Notes: generated from the sequence alone by a model not told the origin. Positions 21,852 through 31,875 are shown, counted from the stretch's first letter. The stretch is DNA of 64,000 nucleotides from Methylomonas sp. MK1 (GCF_000365425.1 NZ_AQOV01000001.1:1612001-1676000), one strand, 5' to 3'. Made by a program: numbers and translations.

Positions 21852-24017
21852 ATGGACGTCTCTTCTATCATCACCTCTCTAAACGACGATCAACGTCTGG
21901 CCGTTTCCGCCCCGATGCAAGCCGTGCTGGTACTAGCCGGCGCCGGTAGCGGCAAAACCCGGGTGCTGGTCCATCGCATCGCTTGGCATATCCAGGTCAA
22001 CGGTATTTCGCCTTACAACATCCTGGCGGTGACCTTTACCAACAAAGCCGCTAACGAGATGCGCAGCCGTATCGAAGAGTTGCTCGAGACCCCAGCCCGC
22101 GCTATGTGGATAGGGACTTTTCATGGCTTAGCGCACCGTCTATTGCGGCAACACGCCAAGCAAGCCAATCTGCCGGAAACCTTTCAGGTGATGGATAGCG
22201 ACGACCAATTGCGCATCATCAAACGGCTGATGAAAAACCTGAATCTGGACGACAGCAAATGGCCACCCAAGCAAGCGCAATGGTTTATCAATGCGCAAAA
22301 AGACGAAGGCATCCGCGCCAAGCACATGCAGGACAGCGGCGATTTTTATAACCGGCAGATGAAGCAGGTTTATCTGGCGTACGAAGAAGTATGCCAACGC
22401 TCCGGCCTGGTGGATTTTGCCGAATTACTGCTCAGAGCTCACGAATTGCTGCGCGATAACGAAGATTTATTGGCGTTTTATCGGCAGCGCTTCCAACAAG
22501 TTCATGTCGACGAATTCCAGGACACCAACACCATTCAATACGCCTGGCTGCGCTTACTCACCGAAGGCAACAACAATCTATTCGTGGTCGGCGACGACGA
22601 TCAATCGATCTACGGCTGGCGCGGTGCCAAAATCGAAAACATCTTCAATTTCCAAAAGCATTATCCCGAACACGGCATCGTCCGCCTGGAGCAGAACTAT
22701 CGCTCCAGCGGCCATATCCTGAAAGCCGCCAATACCTTGATCGCCAACAACGACAACCGGATGGGCAAGGAATTATGGACCGATGCCGGTGAAGGCCAGG
22801 CCATTTCTCTATATTCGGCGTTTAACGAGCAAGACGAAGCCTATTTCGTGGTCGAGAAAATTCGGCAATGGGTTAAGGACGGCGGCTTGCGTAGCGACAC
22901 GGCGATTCTGTATCGCTCCAACGCCCAATCGCGGCAATTCGAAGAACGCTTGATGACCACCGCCACGCCCTACCGGGTTTACGGCGGCCTACGCTTTTTC
23001 GAGCGCATGGAAATCAAAAACGCCCTCGCCTATCTGCGTTTGTCGACTAATCCACACGACGATCCTTCCTTTGAACGGGTAGTGAATACGCCAACCCGCG
23101 GCATCGGCGCGAAAACCCTGGACGACATGCGCATCCTAGCGCGCGAGCAGCAATTATCACTATGGCAAGCGGCCTTGGTAATGCTGGAGCGAAACCAGTT
23201 ACCCGCGCGCGCCGCTAATGCCTTACGTGGTTTTTTAAACCTGATCATTGCGCTCGGCGAAACTACCAAGGATTTGAGCCTGCATGAAACGGTCAAACAA
23301 GTCGTCGAGACCAGCGGCCTAATCGAGCTGTATAAAAAGGAAAAGCAAGACAAGGGCGAAGCCCGGGTAGAAAACCTTGAGGAACTGGTCAACGCCGCGC
23401 GTTTGTTCGATTACGACAGCGAAAACGCCGAGAACATGGGCGAGTTGGACATGTTTTTAGCACACGCCGCATTGGAAGCCGGTGAAATGCAAGGCGAAGT
23501 CGATGAAGATTGCGTGCAGTTAATGACGCTACATTCGGCCAAGGGTTTGGAGTTCAAGCTGGTATTTCTAGTGGGCTTAGAAGAAGGCCTATTCCCTTCT
23601 CAGCAAGCGCTGGACGACGCCAGCCGGTTACAGGAAGAGCGCCGCCTGTGCTACGTCGGCATAACTCGAGCGATGCAACAGCTGTATCTGACCCACGCCG
23701 AATCCCGGCGCCTGTACGGCAAAGACAGCTATCCGCGCGCCTCACGGTTTTTGCGCGAACTACCGCAGGAATCAATTCAGGAAATCAGGTTACGCGCCAA
23801 CGTCAGCAGACCGGCGACCAATAGCGCATCGCAAACCAAAAGCCTGGGCAGCAAGGGTACTTACAAACTGGGCCAGCCTGTCAGGCACGAGAAATTCGGC
23901 GAAGGCGTGGTCCTGCAAATGGAAGGCGAAGGCGAACAGGAACGGGTGCAAATCAACTTCCGCAACGCGGGCATCAAATGGCTGATGCTGGCTTATGCCA
24001 AACTGGATGCTGCTTAG
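21852..24017 (+). CDS. uvrD: DNA helicase II (UvrD)
   Basis: UvrD is the superfamily 1A 3'-5' helicase that acts in nucleotide excision repair and methyl-directed mismatch repair and dismantles RecA filaments. The 721-residue protein carries Walker A AGAGSGKT at about 30-37, motif Ia TFTNKAANEM, motif II VDEFQDTN, motif III GDDDQSIYGWRGA, motif IV LEQNYRSS, motif V TLHSAKGLEF and motif VI VGITRAM. The C-terminal 50 residues (GQPVRHEKFGEGVV onward) form the Tudor-like domain that binds RNA polymerase. Length and tail separate UvrD from Rep. Convergent with pyk. Confidence 0.95.
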   Translation: MDVSSIITSLNDDQRLAVSAPMQAVLVLAGAGSGKTRVLVHRIAWHIQVNGISPYNILAVTFTNKAANEMRSRIEELLETPARAMWIGTFHGLAHRLLRQHAKQANLPETFQVMDSDDQLRIIKRLMKNLNLDDSKWPPKQAQWFINAQKDEGIRAKHMQDSGDFYNRQMKQVYLAYEEVCQRSGLVDFAELLLRAHELLRDNEDLLAFYRQRFQQVHVDEFQDTNTIQYAWLRLLTEGNNNLFVVGDDDQSIYGWRGAKIENIFNFQKHYPEHGIVRLEQNYRSSGHILKAANTLIANNDNRMGKELWTDAGEGQAISLYSAFNEQDEAYFVVEKIRQWVKDGGLRSDTAILYRSNAQSRQFEERLMTTATPYRVYGGLRFFERMEIKNALAYLRLSTNPHDDPSFERVVNTPTRGIGAKTLDDMRILAREQQLSLWQAALVMLERNQLPARAANALRGFLNLIIALGETTKDLSLHETVKQVVETSGLIELYKKEKQDKGEARVENLEELVNAARLFDYDSENAENMGELDMFLAHAALEAGEMQGEVDEDCVQLMTLHSAKGLEFKLVFLVGLEEGLFPSQQALDDASRLQEERRLCYVGITRAMQQLYLTHAESRRLYGKDSYPRASRFLRELPQESIQEIRLRANVSRPATNSASQTKSLGSKGTYKLGQPVRHEKFGEGVVLQMEGEGEQERVQINFRNAGIKWLMLAYAKLDAA

Positions 24018-24030
24018 AATAGGTTGAAGA

Positions 24031-24059
24031 CGCGGCGTCCGGATAAACCGAACGCCGCG
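24031..24059. terminator. GC-rich hairpin between uvrD and pyk
   Basis: CGCGGCGT pairs with ACGCCGCG around a 13-base loop between two convergent genes. No T run follows on either strand, so it may act as a weak or Rho-assisted terminator, or as a barrier to antisense read-through. Confidence 0.5.
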
Positions 24060-24083
24060 AAACAAGGCAAGCCGACTAAAAAA

Positions 24084-25517
24084 TTAGTCGGTGACGGTGA
24101 TAACTTTCAGGGAGTTAGTGCCGCCGCTGGCGCCGGTCAAATCGCCTTTGGTGCGAATCAGCGCATCGCCCGCTTTTACGACACCACGGACTTTCAAAGC
24201 CTTAATCAGACTGTCGGTTACGCTGACCGATTCCATCTTCTCTTTGGCAAACGGAATGGGGAATACACCTTTGTAAAGGGTCACACGACCCAGGGTGCGT
24301 TCCTGGCTGCTGAAGGCAAAGATAGGAATATCCGAGCTAATCCGCGACATCCATAGCGGCGTGGAGCCCGATTCGGTCAAAGACGCTATCCCGGCGATTT
24401 TGGTATGGTTCGCCATATACATTGCAGACATCGCAATGGCTTCGTCCATCCGTTCGAACTTGTCGGTCATCCGGTGCATGGATTTGGTCACGCTAGGTTG
24501 CTTTTCCGTTTCCAGACAGATACGCACCATGGCTTGCACGGTTTTCACCGGATGCTTGCCGGAGGCAGTTTCCGCGGACAACATGATGGCATCGGTTCCG
24601 TCAACAATGGCGTTGGCAACGTCGAATACTTCCGCACGGGTTGGGATCGGATTCTCGATCATCGATTCCATCATCTGTGTCGCGGTAATCACGGCCCGGT
24701 TCAGTTCACGCGAACGACTGATCAGCAGTTTTTGAGCGGCTGGCAGATTGGCGTCGCCGATTTCAACCCCCAAATCGCCACGCGCGACCATGATCGCGTC
24801 GGAGGCCAAGATGATTTCGTCGATGACTTCCATCGCTTCCGCGCGCTCTACCTTGGCAACCAAGCCGGCGTAAGAACCGGCTGCTTGCAATAGCTCACGG
24901 GCTTCGTTCATATCAGCGGCCGTGCGTGGAAAGGAAATCGCCACGTAATCGGCTTGAATCACCGCGATGGTTTTGATGTCTTCCTTGTCCTTATCGGTCA
25001 AGGCCGCCGCGGACAAGCCGCCGCCCAACAAGTTGATACCTTTGTTGTTGGACAAATCGCCACCCACCACCACTTTCGTGTTGACGCGAGTATTGTCGAT
25101 CACGTCGACCACATCCAGTACAACCCGACCATCGTCCAGCAACAAACGGGTACCGGGTTTAACTTCGCGAGCCAAAGGTTCGTAGCTGATACCCACTTGG
25201 GTATTATCGCCGTCAAGTTTGCCCAGATTAATATCCAAGGCAAAATCCTGACCTTCTTCCAGCCAGACTTTGTTGTCTTTGAAGCGTTCGATACGGATTT
25301 TGGGACCTTGCAAATCAGCCAGAATACCGACCCTGCGGCCGGTTTTCTTGCTTAATTCGCGAACGCGGTTGGCGCGATCAATATGATCCTGCGCCGAACC
25401 GTGCGAGAAATTAAGCCTTACAACATCGATTCCAGCCTCGAACAACTCTTCAAGTACACCGGGCTTGTCCGTAGCAGGTCCCAGCGTAGCCAGGATTTTC
25501 GTTCTTCGTAGCAGCAT
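24084..25517 (-). CDS. pyk: Pyruvate kinase
   Basis: Pyruvate kinase makes pyruvate and ATP from phosphoenolpyruvate, the last glycolytic step. The 477-residue protein begins RRTKILATLGPATDKPG, has RLNFSHGSAQDH near residue 36, ADLQGPKIR near 70, the B domain, VAKVERAEAMEVIDEII with the catalytic Lys and metal-binding Glu near 217-227, MVARGDLGVEIG near 240 and ITATQMMESMI near 275. The C-terminal regulatory domain is present. Eight bases downstream of gap, so the two form a glycolytic operon. Confidence 0.95.
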   Translation of the reverse strand: MLLRRTKILATLGPATDKPGVLEELFEAGIDVVRLNFSHGSAQDHIDRANRVRELSKKTGRRVGILADLQGPKIRIERFKDNKVWLEEGQDFALDINLGKLDGDNTQVGISYEPLAREVKPGTRLLLDDGRVVLDVVDVIDNTRVNTKVVVGGDLSNNKGINLLGGGLSAAALTDKDKEDIKTIAVIQADYVAISFPRTAADMNEARELLQAAGSYAGLVAKVERAEAMEVIDEIILASDAIMVARGDLGVEIGDANLPAAQKLLISRSRELNRAVITATQMMESMIENPIPTRAEVFDVANAIVDGTDAIMLSAETASGKHPVKTVQAMVRICLETEKQPSVTKSMHRMTDKFERMDEAIAMSAMYMANHTKIAGIASLTESGSTPLWMSRISSDIPIFAFSSQERTLGRVTLYKGVFPIPFAKEKMESVSVTDSLIKALKVRGVVKAGDALIRTKGDLTGASGGTNSLKVITVTD

Positions 25518-25525
25518 GTAAACCC

Positions 25526-26539
25526 TTATTTAGCGTTGAACAAAGCAACCGTGGTATCGAGCATACGGTTTGAGAAACCCCATTCGTTGTCGTACCAGGA
25601 CAGGACTTTCACGAAATTGCCGCCGGTGACTTTGGTCAGACCCGCTTCGTAGATTGAAGAATGTGGGTTGTGGTTGAAGTCCATAGACACCAATGGCTCG
25701 TCGTTGATCGCCAAAATGCCTTTCAATGGACCGGCAGCCGCTTCGCGCAAAATGCCGTCGATTTCTTCTTTAGTGGTGTTACGTGATGCCTGAAAGCACA
25801 AATCCACCACAGAAACGTTGATGGTCGGTACGCGCATCGCAAAACCGTCAAGTTTGCCTTTCATTTCCGGCAATACCAAACCTACCGCCGCAGCCGCACC
25901 GGTTTTGGTGGGGATCATGGATTGCGTAGCGGAACGCGCGCGGTGCAAGTCGCTGTGGTATACGTCGGTCAACACTTGGTCGTTAGTATACGAGTGGATG
26001 GTCGTCATTAAACCATGATCAACACCGATGGTGTCCATCAAAGGCTTGACTAATGGCGCCAAGCAGTTGGTGGTGCAAGAGGCATTGGAGATAACGGTGT
26101 CGGATGCTTTCAGGGTTTGGTGGTTAACACCGTAAACAATGGTGGCATCAACATCATTGCCGCCAGGAGCAGAAATGATGACTTTTTTTGCGCCGGCAGT
26201 GATATGGGCGGACGCTTTAGCTTTGCTGGTAAAGAAACCGGTACACTCGTGCACAACGTCAATACCCAACTCAGCCCAAGGCAATTTGGCAGGATCTCTT
26301 TCGGCAAATACGCGAATTTTGTCGCCGTTGATCACGATGTAATCGCCGTCGACAGACACATCGAATGGAAATTTACCATGTACGGTATCGTATTTGGTCA
26401 AGTGCGCGTTGGTTTTAGAATCGCCCAAATCGTTAATAGCGACAACTTGGATCTCGTTGGTGCGACCTGATTCGTACAAAGCGCGCATGACATTGCGACC
26501 GATACGACCATAACCGTTAATTGCAACTTTAATTGCCAT
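25526..26539 (-). CDS. gap: Glyceraldehyde-3-phosphate dehydrogenase, type I
   Basis: Gap interconverts glyceraldehyde-3-phosphate and 1,3-bisphosphoglycerate with NAD(P). The 337-residue protein has the Rossmann start [18 protein letters not shown], the catalytic [15 protein letters not shown] near residue 152, and the [20 protein letters not shown] anion-site segment near 195. It ends with [16 protein letters not shown], which is typical of class I enzymes. First gene of a gap-pyk operon. The upstream 280 bases contain no gene; a credible promoter could not be assigned with confidence. Confidence 0.96.
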   Translation of the reverse strand: MAIKVAINGYGRIGRNVMRALYESGRTNEIQVVAINDLGDSKTNAHLTKYDTVHGKFPFDVSVDGDYIVINGDKIRVFAERDPAKLPWAELGIDVVHECTGFFTSKAKASAHITAGAKKVIISAPGGNDVDATIVYGVNHQTLKASDTVISNASCTTNCLAPLVKPLMDTIGVDHGLMTTIHSYTNDQVLTDVYHSDLHRARSATQSMIPTKTGAAAAVGLVLPEMKGKLDGFAMRVPTINVSVVDLCFQASRNTTKEEIDGILREAAAGPLKGILAINDEPLVSMDFNHNPHSSIYEAGLTKVTGGNFVKVLSWYDNEWGFSNRMLDTTVALFNAK

Positions 26540-26818
26540 AGAGTTTTCTCCGGGATGAGTGTGAAAGACTTGCGTCGAGATGTGCCAAAAGCACCAAAAA
26601 TAGACTGGATTGTAGCAACAACCGGCCCTCTACGTCTACCGCTGCGGCGCGCTGCGGCGTGCAGAAATCCCGCCGTTAAACATGCCAGGGCGCCATCCCT
26701 GTTAAAGGGCGCTTAACCATCCGGCACCTAAAAGCCCTAAAGGCACACGAGTAATCAATAGAGCCGGCTCAATAAAAGGTACAATCCTGTCAACTTTCCA
26801 CTTACCGCAGCACAACCC

Positions 26819-27751
26819 ATGCAGATTCAATGGTATCCCGGCCACATGCACAAGGCCAGCAAGGAGATCAAGCACGCCTTGCCCGACATCGATTTGCTGA
26901 TTGAAATACTCGATGCCCGCATTCCTTACAGCAGCCAAAACCCCATGCTGGCCAGTCTGCGCGGCGACAAACCCACCATCCGCGTCCTCAGCAAAACTGA
27001 TTTGGCCGATCCCGATCTAACCAAACAATGGCAAGCCTACCTGGAACGGGAACAGGCGGTAAAAACCCTGGCCGTCACCACTCAACAGCCGGAAAAAATC
27101 AAACAGATTATCGATCTGTGCGCAAAGATGCTGCCGGAGAAAACCGCCGCCAACAAGGTCATCCGCACCATGATCATGGGCATCCCTAACGTCGGCAAAT
27201 CCACCATAATTAATGTGCTGGCCGGGCGTACCATCGCCAAGACCGGCAACGAACCCGCCGTCACCAAGCAGCAGCAACGCATCAATATGGGTAATAACAT
27301 CGTACTATCCGACACTCCCGGCGTACTCTGGCCCAATGTGGAAAACCGCCACAGCGGCTACCGACTAGCGGTAACGGGCGCCATCAAGGATACGGCTTTC
27401 CAACACGACGACATCGCACTGTATGCACTGGAATATCTGCGTACAGCCTACCCAGACCAGTTAAGCCAGCGCTATCGTTTGACACCCTTGCCCGAAGAAC
27501 CACTTGCACTGCTAGAAGCCATCGGCGCGAAACGCGGCTGTTTGCGTAGCGGCGGCATCGTCGAACTGGACAAAGCCGCCAAGCTATTAATGAACGAACT
27601 GCGCGCCGGTACCTTGGGTCAAATCACCCTGGAAACCCCCGAGATGATAGAAGCGGAAATGCTGGAACTGGCGGCCATCCGCGAGCAAAAAGCCGCCAAA
27701 CAAACAGCTAGGCGGCGCGGTGTAGGGCCGCATTTAACCCCGCCCACATAG
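26819..27751 (+). CDS. ylqF: Ribosome biogenesis GTPase YlqF/RbgA
   Basis: RbgA-type GTPases help late assembly of the 50S subunit. The 310-residue protein is a circularly permuted GTPase: the G4 motif SKTD lies near residue 60, before G1 GIPNVGKST near 120 and G3 DTPG near 164. The N-terminal IQWYPGHMHKA is a family hallmark and the C-terminal helical ANTAR-like domain binds rRNA. A basic tail follows. Single gene on the plus strand, start fixed by the MQIQWYPGHM motif. Confidence 0.94.
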   Translation: MQIQWYPGHMHKASKEIKHALPDIDLLIEILDARIPYSSQNPMLASLRGDKPTIRVLSKTDLADPDLTKQWQAYLEREQAVKTLAVTTQQPEKIKQIIDLCAKMLPEKTAANKVIRTMIMGIPNVGKSTIINVLAGRTIAKTGNEPAVTKQQQRINMGNNIVLSDTPGVLWPNVENRHSGYRLAVTGAIKDTAFQHDDIALYALEYLRTAYPDQLSQRYRLTPLPEEPLALLEAIGAKRGCLRSGGIVELDKAAKLLMNELRAGTLGQITLETPEMIEAEMLELAAIREQKAAKQTARRRGVGPHLTPPT

Positions 27752-27846
27752 CATCACTCAAAAAATCGGCCACAAGATGTTTAATGCCGAGAACGGGAGC
27801 TATCCACCTCGAATCCGCAAGCCACATATTTTTCGCTACCGGTGTT

Positions 27847-28554
27847 TTAGAAGATAACTTGGTCCGCAGAGGTTATATTGAAGAGCAACGGACGATGATC
27901 GGGCGCATCCATATCATAAACCCTCGGATCCAGCGGAATCGGCTCAATCCGCACCAAATTGCTAGCCAAAACCCAGTCTAAGGTATTAACCAATCCGCTA
28001 TTGGCTTTATGCGTGCCTTGCCCCTGCCAGACATCGTGTGGATGAGATCCCTGAATGTCCAAATTCGCGTGGTTACCGATTTCCCAATTCAAATCCCCGG
28101 TGATCGCCCAGGTTGCATCCTGCATACTTGCGGCTGTTTTCAATTGATACTTTGTCAATCCGGTTTGACCGGACTTGAAGTGTCCAAAATGAAGGTAACC
28201 GTTATAGTGAGCGAATGCATGTGCGTGGACCGAAAACAACCCTCGGTTCAGGCCTAGAAAATCCCCCTGAAAGCCAAAGTCCAGGCCAGGTTTACGACGA
28301 ATCGCCACAACATAGCTATTGCTATGCCCACCGTGCAAGCACTGCACACAATAACTGGGCCAATCGGTCTGGTTGTATACTTTATCGAGGAAATTGACAT
28401 AAGCATCTTCCCGAGCCCCATGCACCTCGCATATAAAAAGCACATCCACTATGGCAGGTTTGAGCATATTGTCGATAAAACCTGAAACCAAAGCCTGCTT
28501 TTCTATTGCCGAGCCCTGCCCGTTCTTTTCGATGTTCCAGCTAGCGACAATCAT
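27847..28554 (-). CDS. Endonuclease/exonuclease/phosphatase-fold protein
   Basis: A 235-residue protein with the metal-dependent DNase I-like fold: the N-terminal SWNIEKNG (Asn and Glu metal ligands), ICEVHG near residue 42, the GDLNWEIG segment near 157 and a final DHRPLLFNI that supplies the catalytic Asp-His. Length is short but complete. The substrate cannot be read from sequence; members act on DNA, phospholipid or inositol phosphates. No signal peptide. Stands alone between ylqF and a methyltransferase gene. Confidence 0.8.
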   Translation of the reverse strand: MIVASWNIEKNGQGSAIEKQALVSGFIDNMLKPAIVDVLFICEVHGAREDAYVNFLDKVYNQTDWPSYCVQCLHGGHSNSYVVAIRRKPGLDFGFQGDFLGLNRGLFSVHAHAFAHYNGYLHFGHFKSGQTGLTKYQLKTAASMQDATWAITGDLNWEIGNHANLDIQGSHPHDVWQGQGTHKANSGLVNTLDWVLASNLVRIEPIPLDPRVYDMDAPDHRPLLFNITSADQVIF

Positions 28555-28670
28555 TGTTCCACCATTAGATAAAAGACGTTAAAGGAATTCCTAAAAGCAC
28601 CTGGCAAACCGCTATCGCTAAATGCTGGCCCCGTGCCATCGAAAATGACATTACAGATGTCACGAAAGAA

Positions 28671-29327
28671 TTACGCTTTCATGACCTTATAAATATGATG
28701 CGCGCCGGCATGATTAACGGTGCTTTCTTCCACGGTAACCGAGAAACCGAAATCCGGGCCGATATTTTTCGGATCGTGCTCCTCGCCGACAAATTCCGAA
28801 TAGGGAATATAAATCCGCGTGTGCTCGGTAATGTAGTCTTTAACTTGGTGGAAAAACCGTTTCAATATATCGCGCCCACCGTCTTCGTTCAGCCCGAAGG
28901 TGCCGTCGGACGGGTAATAATTGAAATTAAAAACAATTAGGTCAAACAGCGTGTGCGGCACATCGGCAAATAAATCGCTGTGCAGAAAATCGATAGGCGC
29001 CAATTCAGGATTCAAGCGCGTGTTTTCGAAGGTGCAATGCACCGCATCCCGATTAAAGTCCACACCCATCACGCTTTCGCAGCCCATTTTTTTTAACAAA
29101 AACGCGAAATAGCCGCTGCCGCAGCCCATATCCAAAGCCATTTCAGCGGGCGGCTGTTGCAGAATGAAGTTCCCGAAAAAAGAGCTGGTCAGTCCAAAAT
29201 CGGACGGAAACACATTTTTGGCAATCTTCAAGTTAATGCCATCCAACTCCGTCATATAAGGTTGTTTATCCAAATAGTGGGCCAATTCCTGCTTGCGAGC
29301 ATCGATGCTCATCTCCGGCTGTTTCAT
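28671..29327 (-). CDS. SAM-dependent methyltransferase
   Basis: A 218-residue class I methyltransferase. The SAM-binding loop is LDMGCGSGYFAFLL near residue 67, the acidic strand-2 end is VMGVDFN near 90, and the motif IV region is LIVFNFNYYPSD near 137, a NxxY-like segment related to the N/D-PPY motif of the HemK/PrmC group. A roughly 60-residue N-terminal extension may bind the substrate. It looks most like small-domain methyltransferases that act on glutamine or adenine, but the target is unknown. Single gene with no obvious operon partner. Confidence 0.78.
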   Translation of the reverse strand: MKQPEMSIDARKQELAHYLDKQPYMTELDGINLKIAKNVFPSDFGLTSSFFGNFILQQPPAEMALDMGCGSGYFAFLLKKMGCESVMGVDFNRDAVHCTFENTRLNPELAPIDFLHSDLFADVPHTLFDLIVFNFNYYPSDGTFGLNEDGGRDILKRFFHQVKDYITEHTRIYIPYSEFVGEEHDPKNIGPDFGFSVTVEESTVNHAGAHHIYKVMKA

Positions 29328-29690
29328 AATTCACTATGTTGAGTTGAGTTGCGCCACGCTTATGGACGCGTTCATTTTAGGAGCCTGCCGTAAACGGCTG
29401 GCCGGTTCACACTTAAATCCTACAACAAACAGCCGCTGGCAGCCAAACCCTATGCCGTTATCGCCAGCCGCGCAGGGTCCGCAGCGTTGGCTAACTGCCC
29501 GCCTTTGATGTCGGCCAAGCGGCTCGACAGCCACGTAAGCGCGGGCAATTTGCCCGACTTTTTCGGGCAAATATCAGCTTACCCAAGCCGCCGTCTCGCC
29601 TAAACTGCAACAGTTCGCGATATTCAGAGCCCAAACATCAGCCTGCGTATCAGTCGCACACCCAGCCACTATCAAACAGAACACATCGCC
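29328..29690. other. Intergenic stretch with a perfect hairpin
   Basis: No gene is supported in these 363 bases. Positions 29548-29572 hold a perfect inverted repeat, ATTTGCCCGA-CTTTT-TCGGGCAAAT, without a T run on the plus strand. It could be a terminator stem for unseen transcripts or a protein-binding site upstream of the cupin gene. ORFs called here have poor codon character. Confidence 0.45.
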
Positions 29691-30131
29691 ATGAACACAT
29701 ATCTTTTCGACGACCGCCGTATCGATTGGCAAACCCTGGAGGGATTTGAGCATTTACGCTATTTCATTCTGAACATCGACGCCGACGCCAACATTGCCGA
29801 CGTCTTGTTCAAGTTTGCCGCCGACCAACAAATCGTGCTGCACCGGCACAAAGCGCCAAACCACATTTTTGTCATCCAAGGCGAACATAGAATCTACCAC
29901 GCCGACGGCACATTGAAGGAAATCAGGCCGGTCGGCAGCTACACCCTCAGCCCGGCCAGCGACGTGCCGCACCGGGAAGGCGGCGGCGACATTGACGTCA
30001 TCCTGTTGTTCAGCATCCGCGGCACCGGGGTGCTTTACGACATACTGGACGACGATGCCAACGTTATCGGTAGCCTGGCGATGTCCGACTTCGTGGCATT
30101 ACACCAAGCACAGTCCGGGCAAACGGGATAA
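29691..30131 (+). CDS. Cupin-fold protein
   Basis: A 146-residue single-domain cupin. The metal-binding motif 1 reads HRHKAPNHIFVIQGEH near residues 46-61 and motif 2 PASDVPHREGGG near 90, which together offer three His and one Glu ligand for a divalent metal. The pattern resembles small cupins near the acetylacetone/2,4-dihydroxyacetophenone dioxygenase group, but a substrate cannot be assigned; it could be a non-enzymatic sensor or isomerase. Single gene. No strong ribosome-binding site is visible before the ATG. Confidence 0.75.
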   Translation: MNTYLFDDRRIDWQTLEGFEHLRYFILNIDADANIADVLFKFAADQQIVLHRHKAPNHIFVIQGEHRIYHADGTLKEIRPVGSYTLSPASDVPHREGGGDIDVILLFSIRGTGVLYDILDDDANVIGSLAMSDFVALHQAQSGQTG

Positions 30132-30569
30132 AAATCGCGCGATGTCGGCATTTTGAACCGGTGCAATGCCCCCCACACCCGGTTACCGTTTGCTGAGGCA
30201 TTGGGCTGTACCGGCAATAACCAGTTGCTCAAGGCTTTAATGCTGTCATCTCGTTTCAGCCACATCTATTCATGGCTTGAGGGTTTAACTATGTATTAAC
30301 CCGGCCCTATTTATCACGAGTATTCCGTTCAGGCTGAGCTCGCCGAAGCCCGGGCGGGTGTGCCCTTCGATAGGCTTGTATGGTAAAGTTAAAGAGAATC
30401 GAGGGGACGTTCGGTGTCGGGATGGAGGGACGTCGACGGGTATCTGCTAAGCCAGGCCTCGCTGAGAATTCATCCCATCGCGTCTTCCAGAGTCGATGAA
30501 AAATCTAGCGGTTAAACCGCCGATTTGTGCACAAGCTTACTCGACAGACGCCTATGCTAACGGTGACCA
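30132..30569. repeat. Intergenic stretch with a dispersed palindromic repeat
   Basis: No gene is supported. Positions about 30322-30380 contain CCGTTCAGGCTGAGC...CGAAGCCC...CCCTTCGATAGG, which resembles a short palindromic repeat seen between genes in many proteobacteria (from memory). Just before it, 30290-30305 reads TATTAACCCGGCCC, a sequence that recurs near 49885 and 62837 in this window. Confidence 0.45.
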
Positions 30570-30796
30570 TGACAACTTCAAGGTTTGCCGGCCAACCTGG
30601 TCAGCGCATTATTGGTAATTTTCGCCAGCAAATTTGGGATGCCGGTTTCCCCCCCCCACGTTTCGGTGGGTTCTTTATTCGGTATCGGCTTGGCCGCGGC
30701 AACGCCAATACTGGAGTGATCGCATCGATTGCCTTATCCTGGCTGCTGACCTTACCCTGCATGGCTATCTGTTCCGCTGCCATTTCATACGCCTAG
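30570..30796 (+). pseudogene. C-terminal remnant of a PiT family phosphate permease
   Basis: Two frames together reconstruct about 75 residues of an inorganic phosphate transporter C-terminus. One frame reads PANLVSALLVIFASKFGMPVS then PPHVSVGSLFGIGLA, where intact PiT proteins have GLPVSTTH. A second frame continues GNANTGVIASIALSWLLTLP to a stop at 30796. The frame change lies between about 30680 and 30700, and another near 30585. The 5' two-thirds of the gene is missing. Its position directly upstream of arsM suggests a former arsenate/phosphate linked pair; that is inference. Confidence 0.7.
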
Positions 30797-30831
30797 CACT
30801 TATCTTCAATAATAAAAATACGAGGCTTTTC

Positions 30832-31875
30832 ATGACTACCAGTATCGAAATCAGCGAATCGGTCCGCCATTACTACGGCCAGGTCTTGCAATCCAGCAAC
30901 GATCTAAAAACCAGCGCCTGTTGCAGCATCGACGCCATGCCGAGCTATTTAAAAGCCTTGCTGGTCAACCTGCATCCCGAAATCTTGGAACGGTTTTACG
31001 GCTGCGGATCACCATTACCCCCCGCGTTGACTGGTAAAACGGTGCTGGATTTGGGCTGCGGCACCGGCCGCGACTGCTATCTGCTGTCGAAACTGGTCGG
31101 CGCGACAGGACGGGTAATCGGCGTGGATATGACGCCCGAGCAATTGGAAGTTGCCGTGCGTCATCGCAACTGGCACGCCGAACGCTTTGGGTTTGCCAAT
31201 GTTGAGTTTTTGCACGGTCACATCGAAAACCTGCACACCGTGGGTATCGCCGACGACAGTATCGACGTAGTAGTCTCCAACTGCGTGATCAATCTATCGC
31301 CGGAAAAGCCCAGTGTGCTGGCGGAAATATTCCGGGTATTGAAACCCGGCGGCGAACTGTATTTTTCCGATGTATTTGCCGACCGCCGCATCCCATTCGA
31401 ACTGCGCCAAGACCCGGTTTTATTGGGCGAATGCCTGGGCGGCGCTTTGTATTGGGAAGACTTCCGGCGCATTTTGCAAGACTTAGGCTGCCCCGATGTC
31501 CGCAAGGTCAAACAAAATCCCATCAGCATCGACGACCCGGAAGTGTTCGCAAAAATAGGCATGGTCAAGTTCGATTCAGTGACAGTGCGCGCCTTTAAAA
31601 TGCCATTGGAAGATCGTTGCGAGGACTTCGGCCAAGTCGCGACTTATTTGGGCACTATTGAGCAACACCCGCACAGTTTCGACTTGGACGATCATCATCA
31701 TTTCGAAACCGGCCGGCCGTTAAGAGTCTGCGGTAACACCGCCGACATGCTGGCCGGTAGCCGCTATGGCGAACACTTCCGAGTATTGGGCGACAAGACC
31801 CAGCATTTCGGCTTATTCGATTGCTCGCCCGGACCCGGCAGCGAATCAGTCAAGACTGACAGCGCCTGTTGCTGA
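30832..31875 (+). CDS. arsM: Arsenite methyltransferase ArsM
   Basis: ArsM uses SAM to methylate trivalent arsenite to mono-, di- and trimethylated arsenicals. The 347-residue protein has the N-terminal Cys pair SACCS (30-31), the SAM loop LDLGCGTGRDCYLLSKL near residue 68, SNCVINLSPEK near 146 and ECLGGALYW near 197, which supply the conserved arsenic-binding cysteines. It ends with extra Cys-rich residues SACC. The ATG at 30832 follows a GAGG-like ribosome-binding site; the ORF extends upstream only through the PiT remnant. Methylated product would feed the ArsS operon at 45.2-49.7 kb. Confidence 0.93.
   Translation: MTTSIEISESVRHYYGQVLQSSNDLKTSACCSIDAMPSYLKALLVNLHPEILERFYGCGSPLPPALTGKTVLDLGCGTGRDCYLLSKLVGATGRVIGVDMTPEQLEVAVRHRNWHAERFGFANVEFLHGHIENLHTVGIADDSIDVVVSNCVINLSPEKPSVLAEIFRVLKPGGELYFSDVFADRRIPFELRQDPVLLGECLGGALYWEDFRRILQDLGCPDVRKVKQNPISIDDPEVFAKIGMVKFDSVTVRAFKMPLEDRCEDFGQVATYLGTIEQHPHSFDLDDHHHFETGRPLRVCGNTADMLAGSRYGEHFRVLGDKTQHFGLFDCSPGPGSESVKTDSACC

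Noticed and set aside
30527..30796. 89-residue ORF before arsM as an intact gene
   Set aside because: Its end matches a PiT permease only in part, and the rest of the match is in another frame, so it is a pseudogene fragment.
30634..30831. N-terminal extension of arsM by 66 residues
   Set aside because: The sequence is out-of-frame reading of the PiT remnant; the ATG at 30832 matches the ArsM family start and has a ribosome-binding site.
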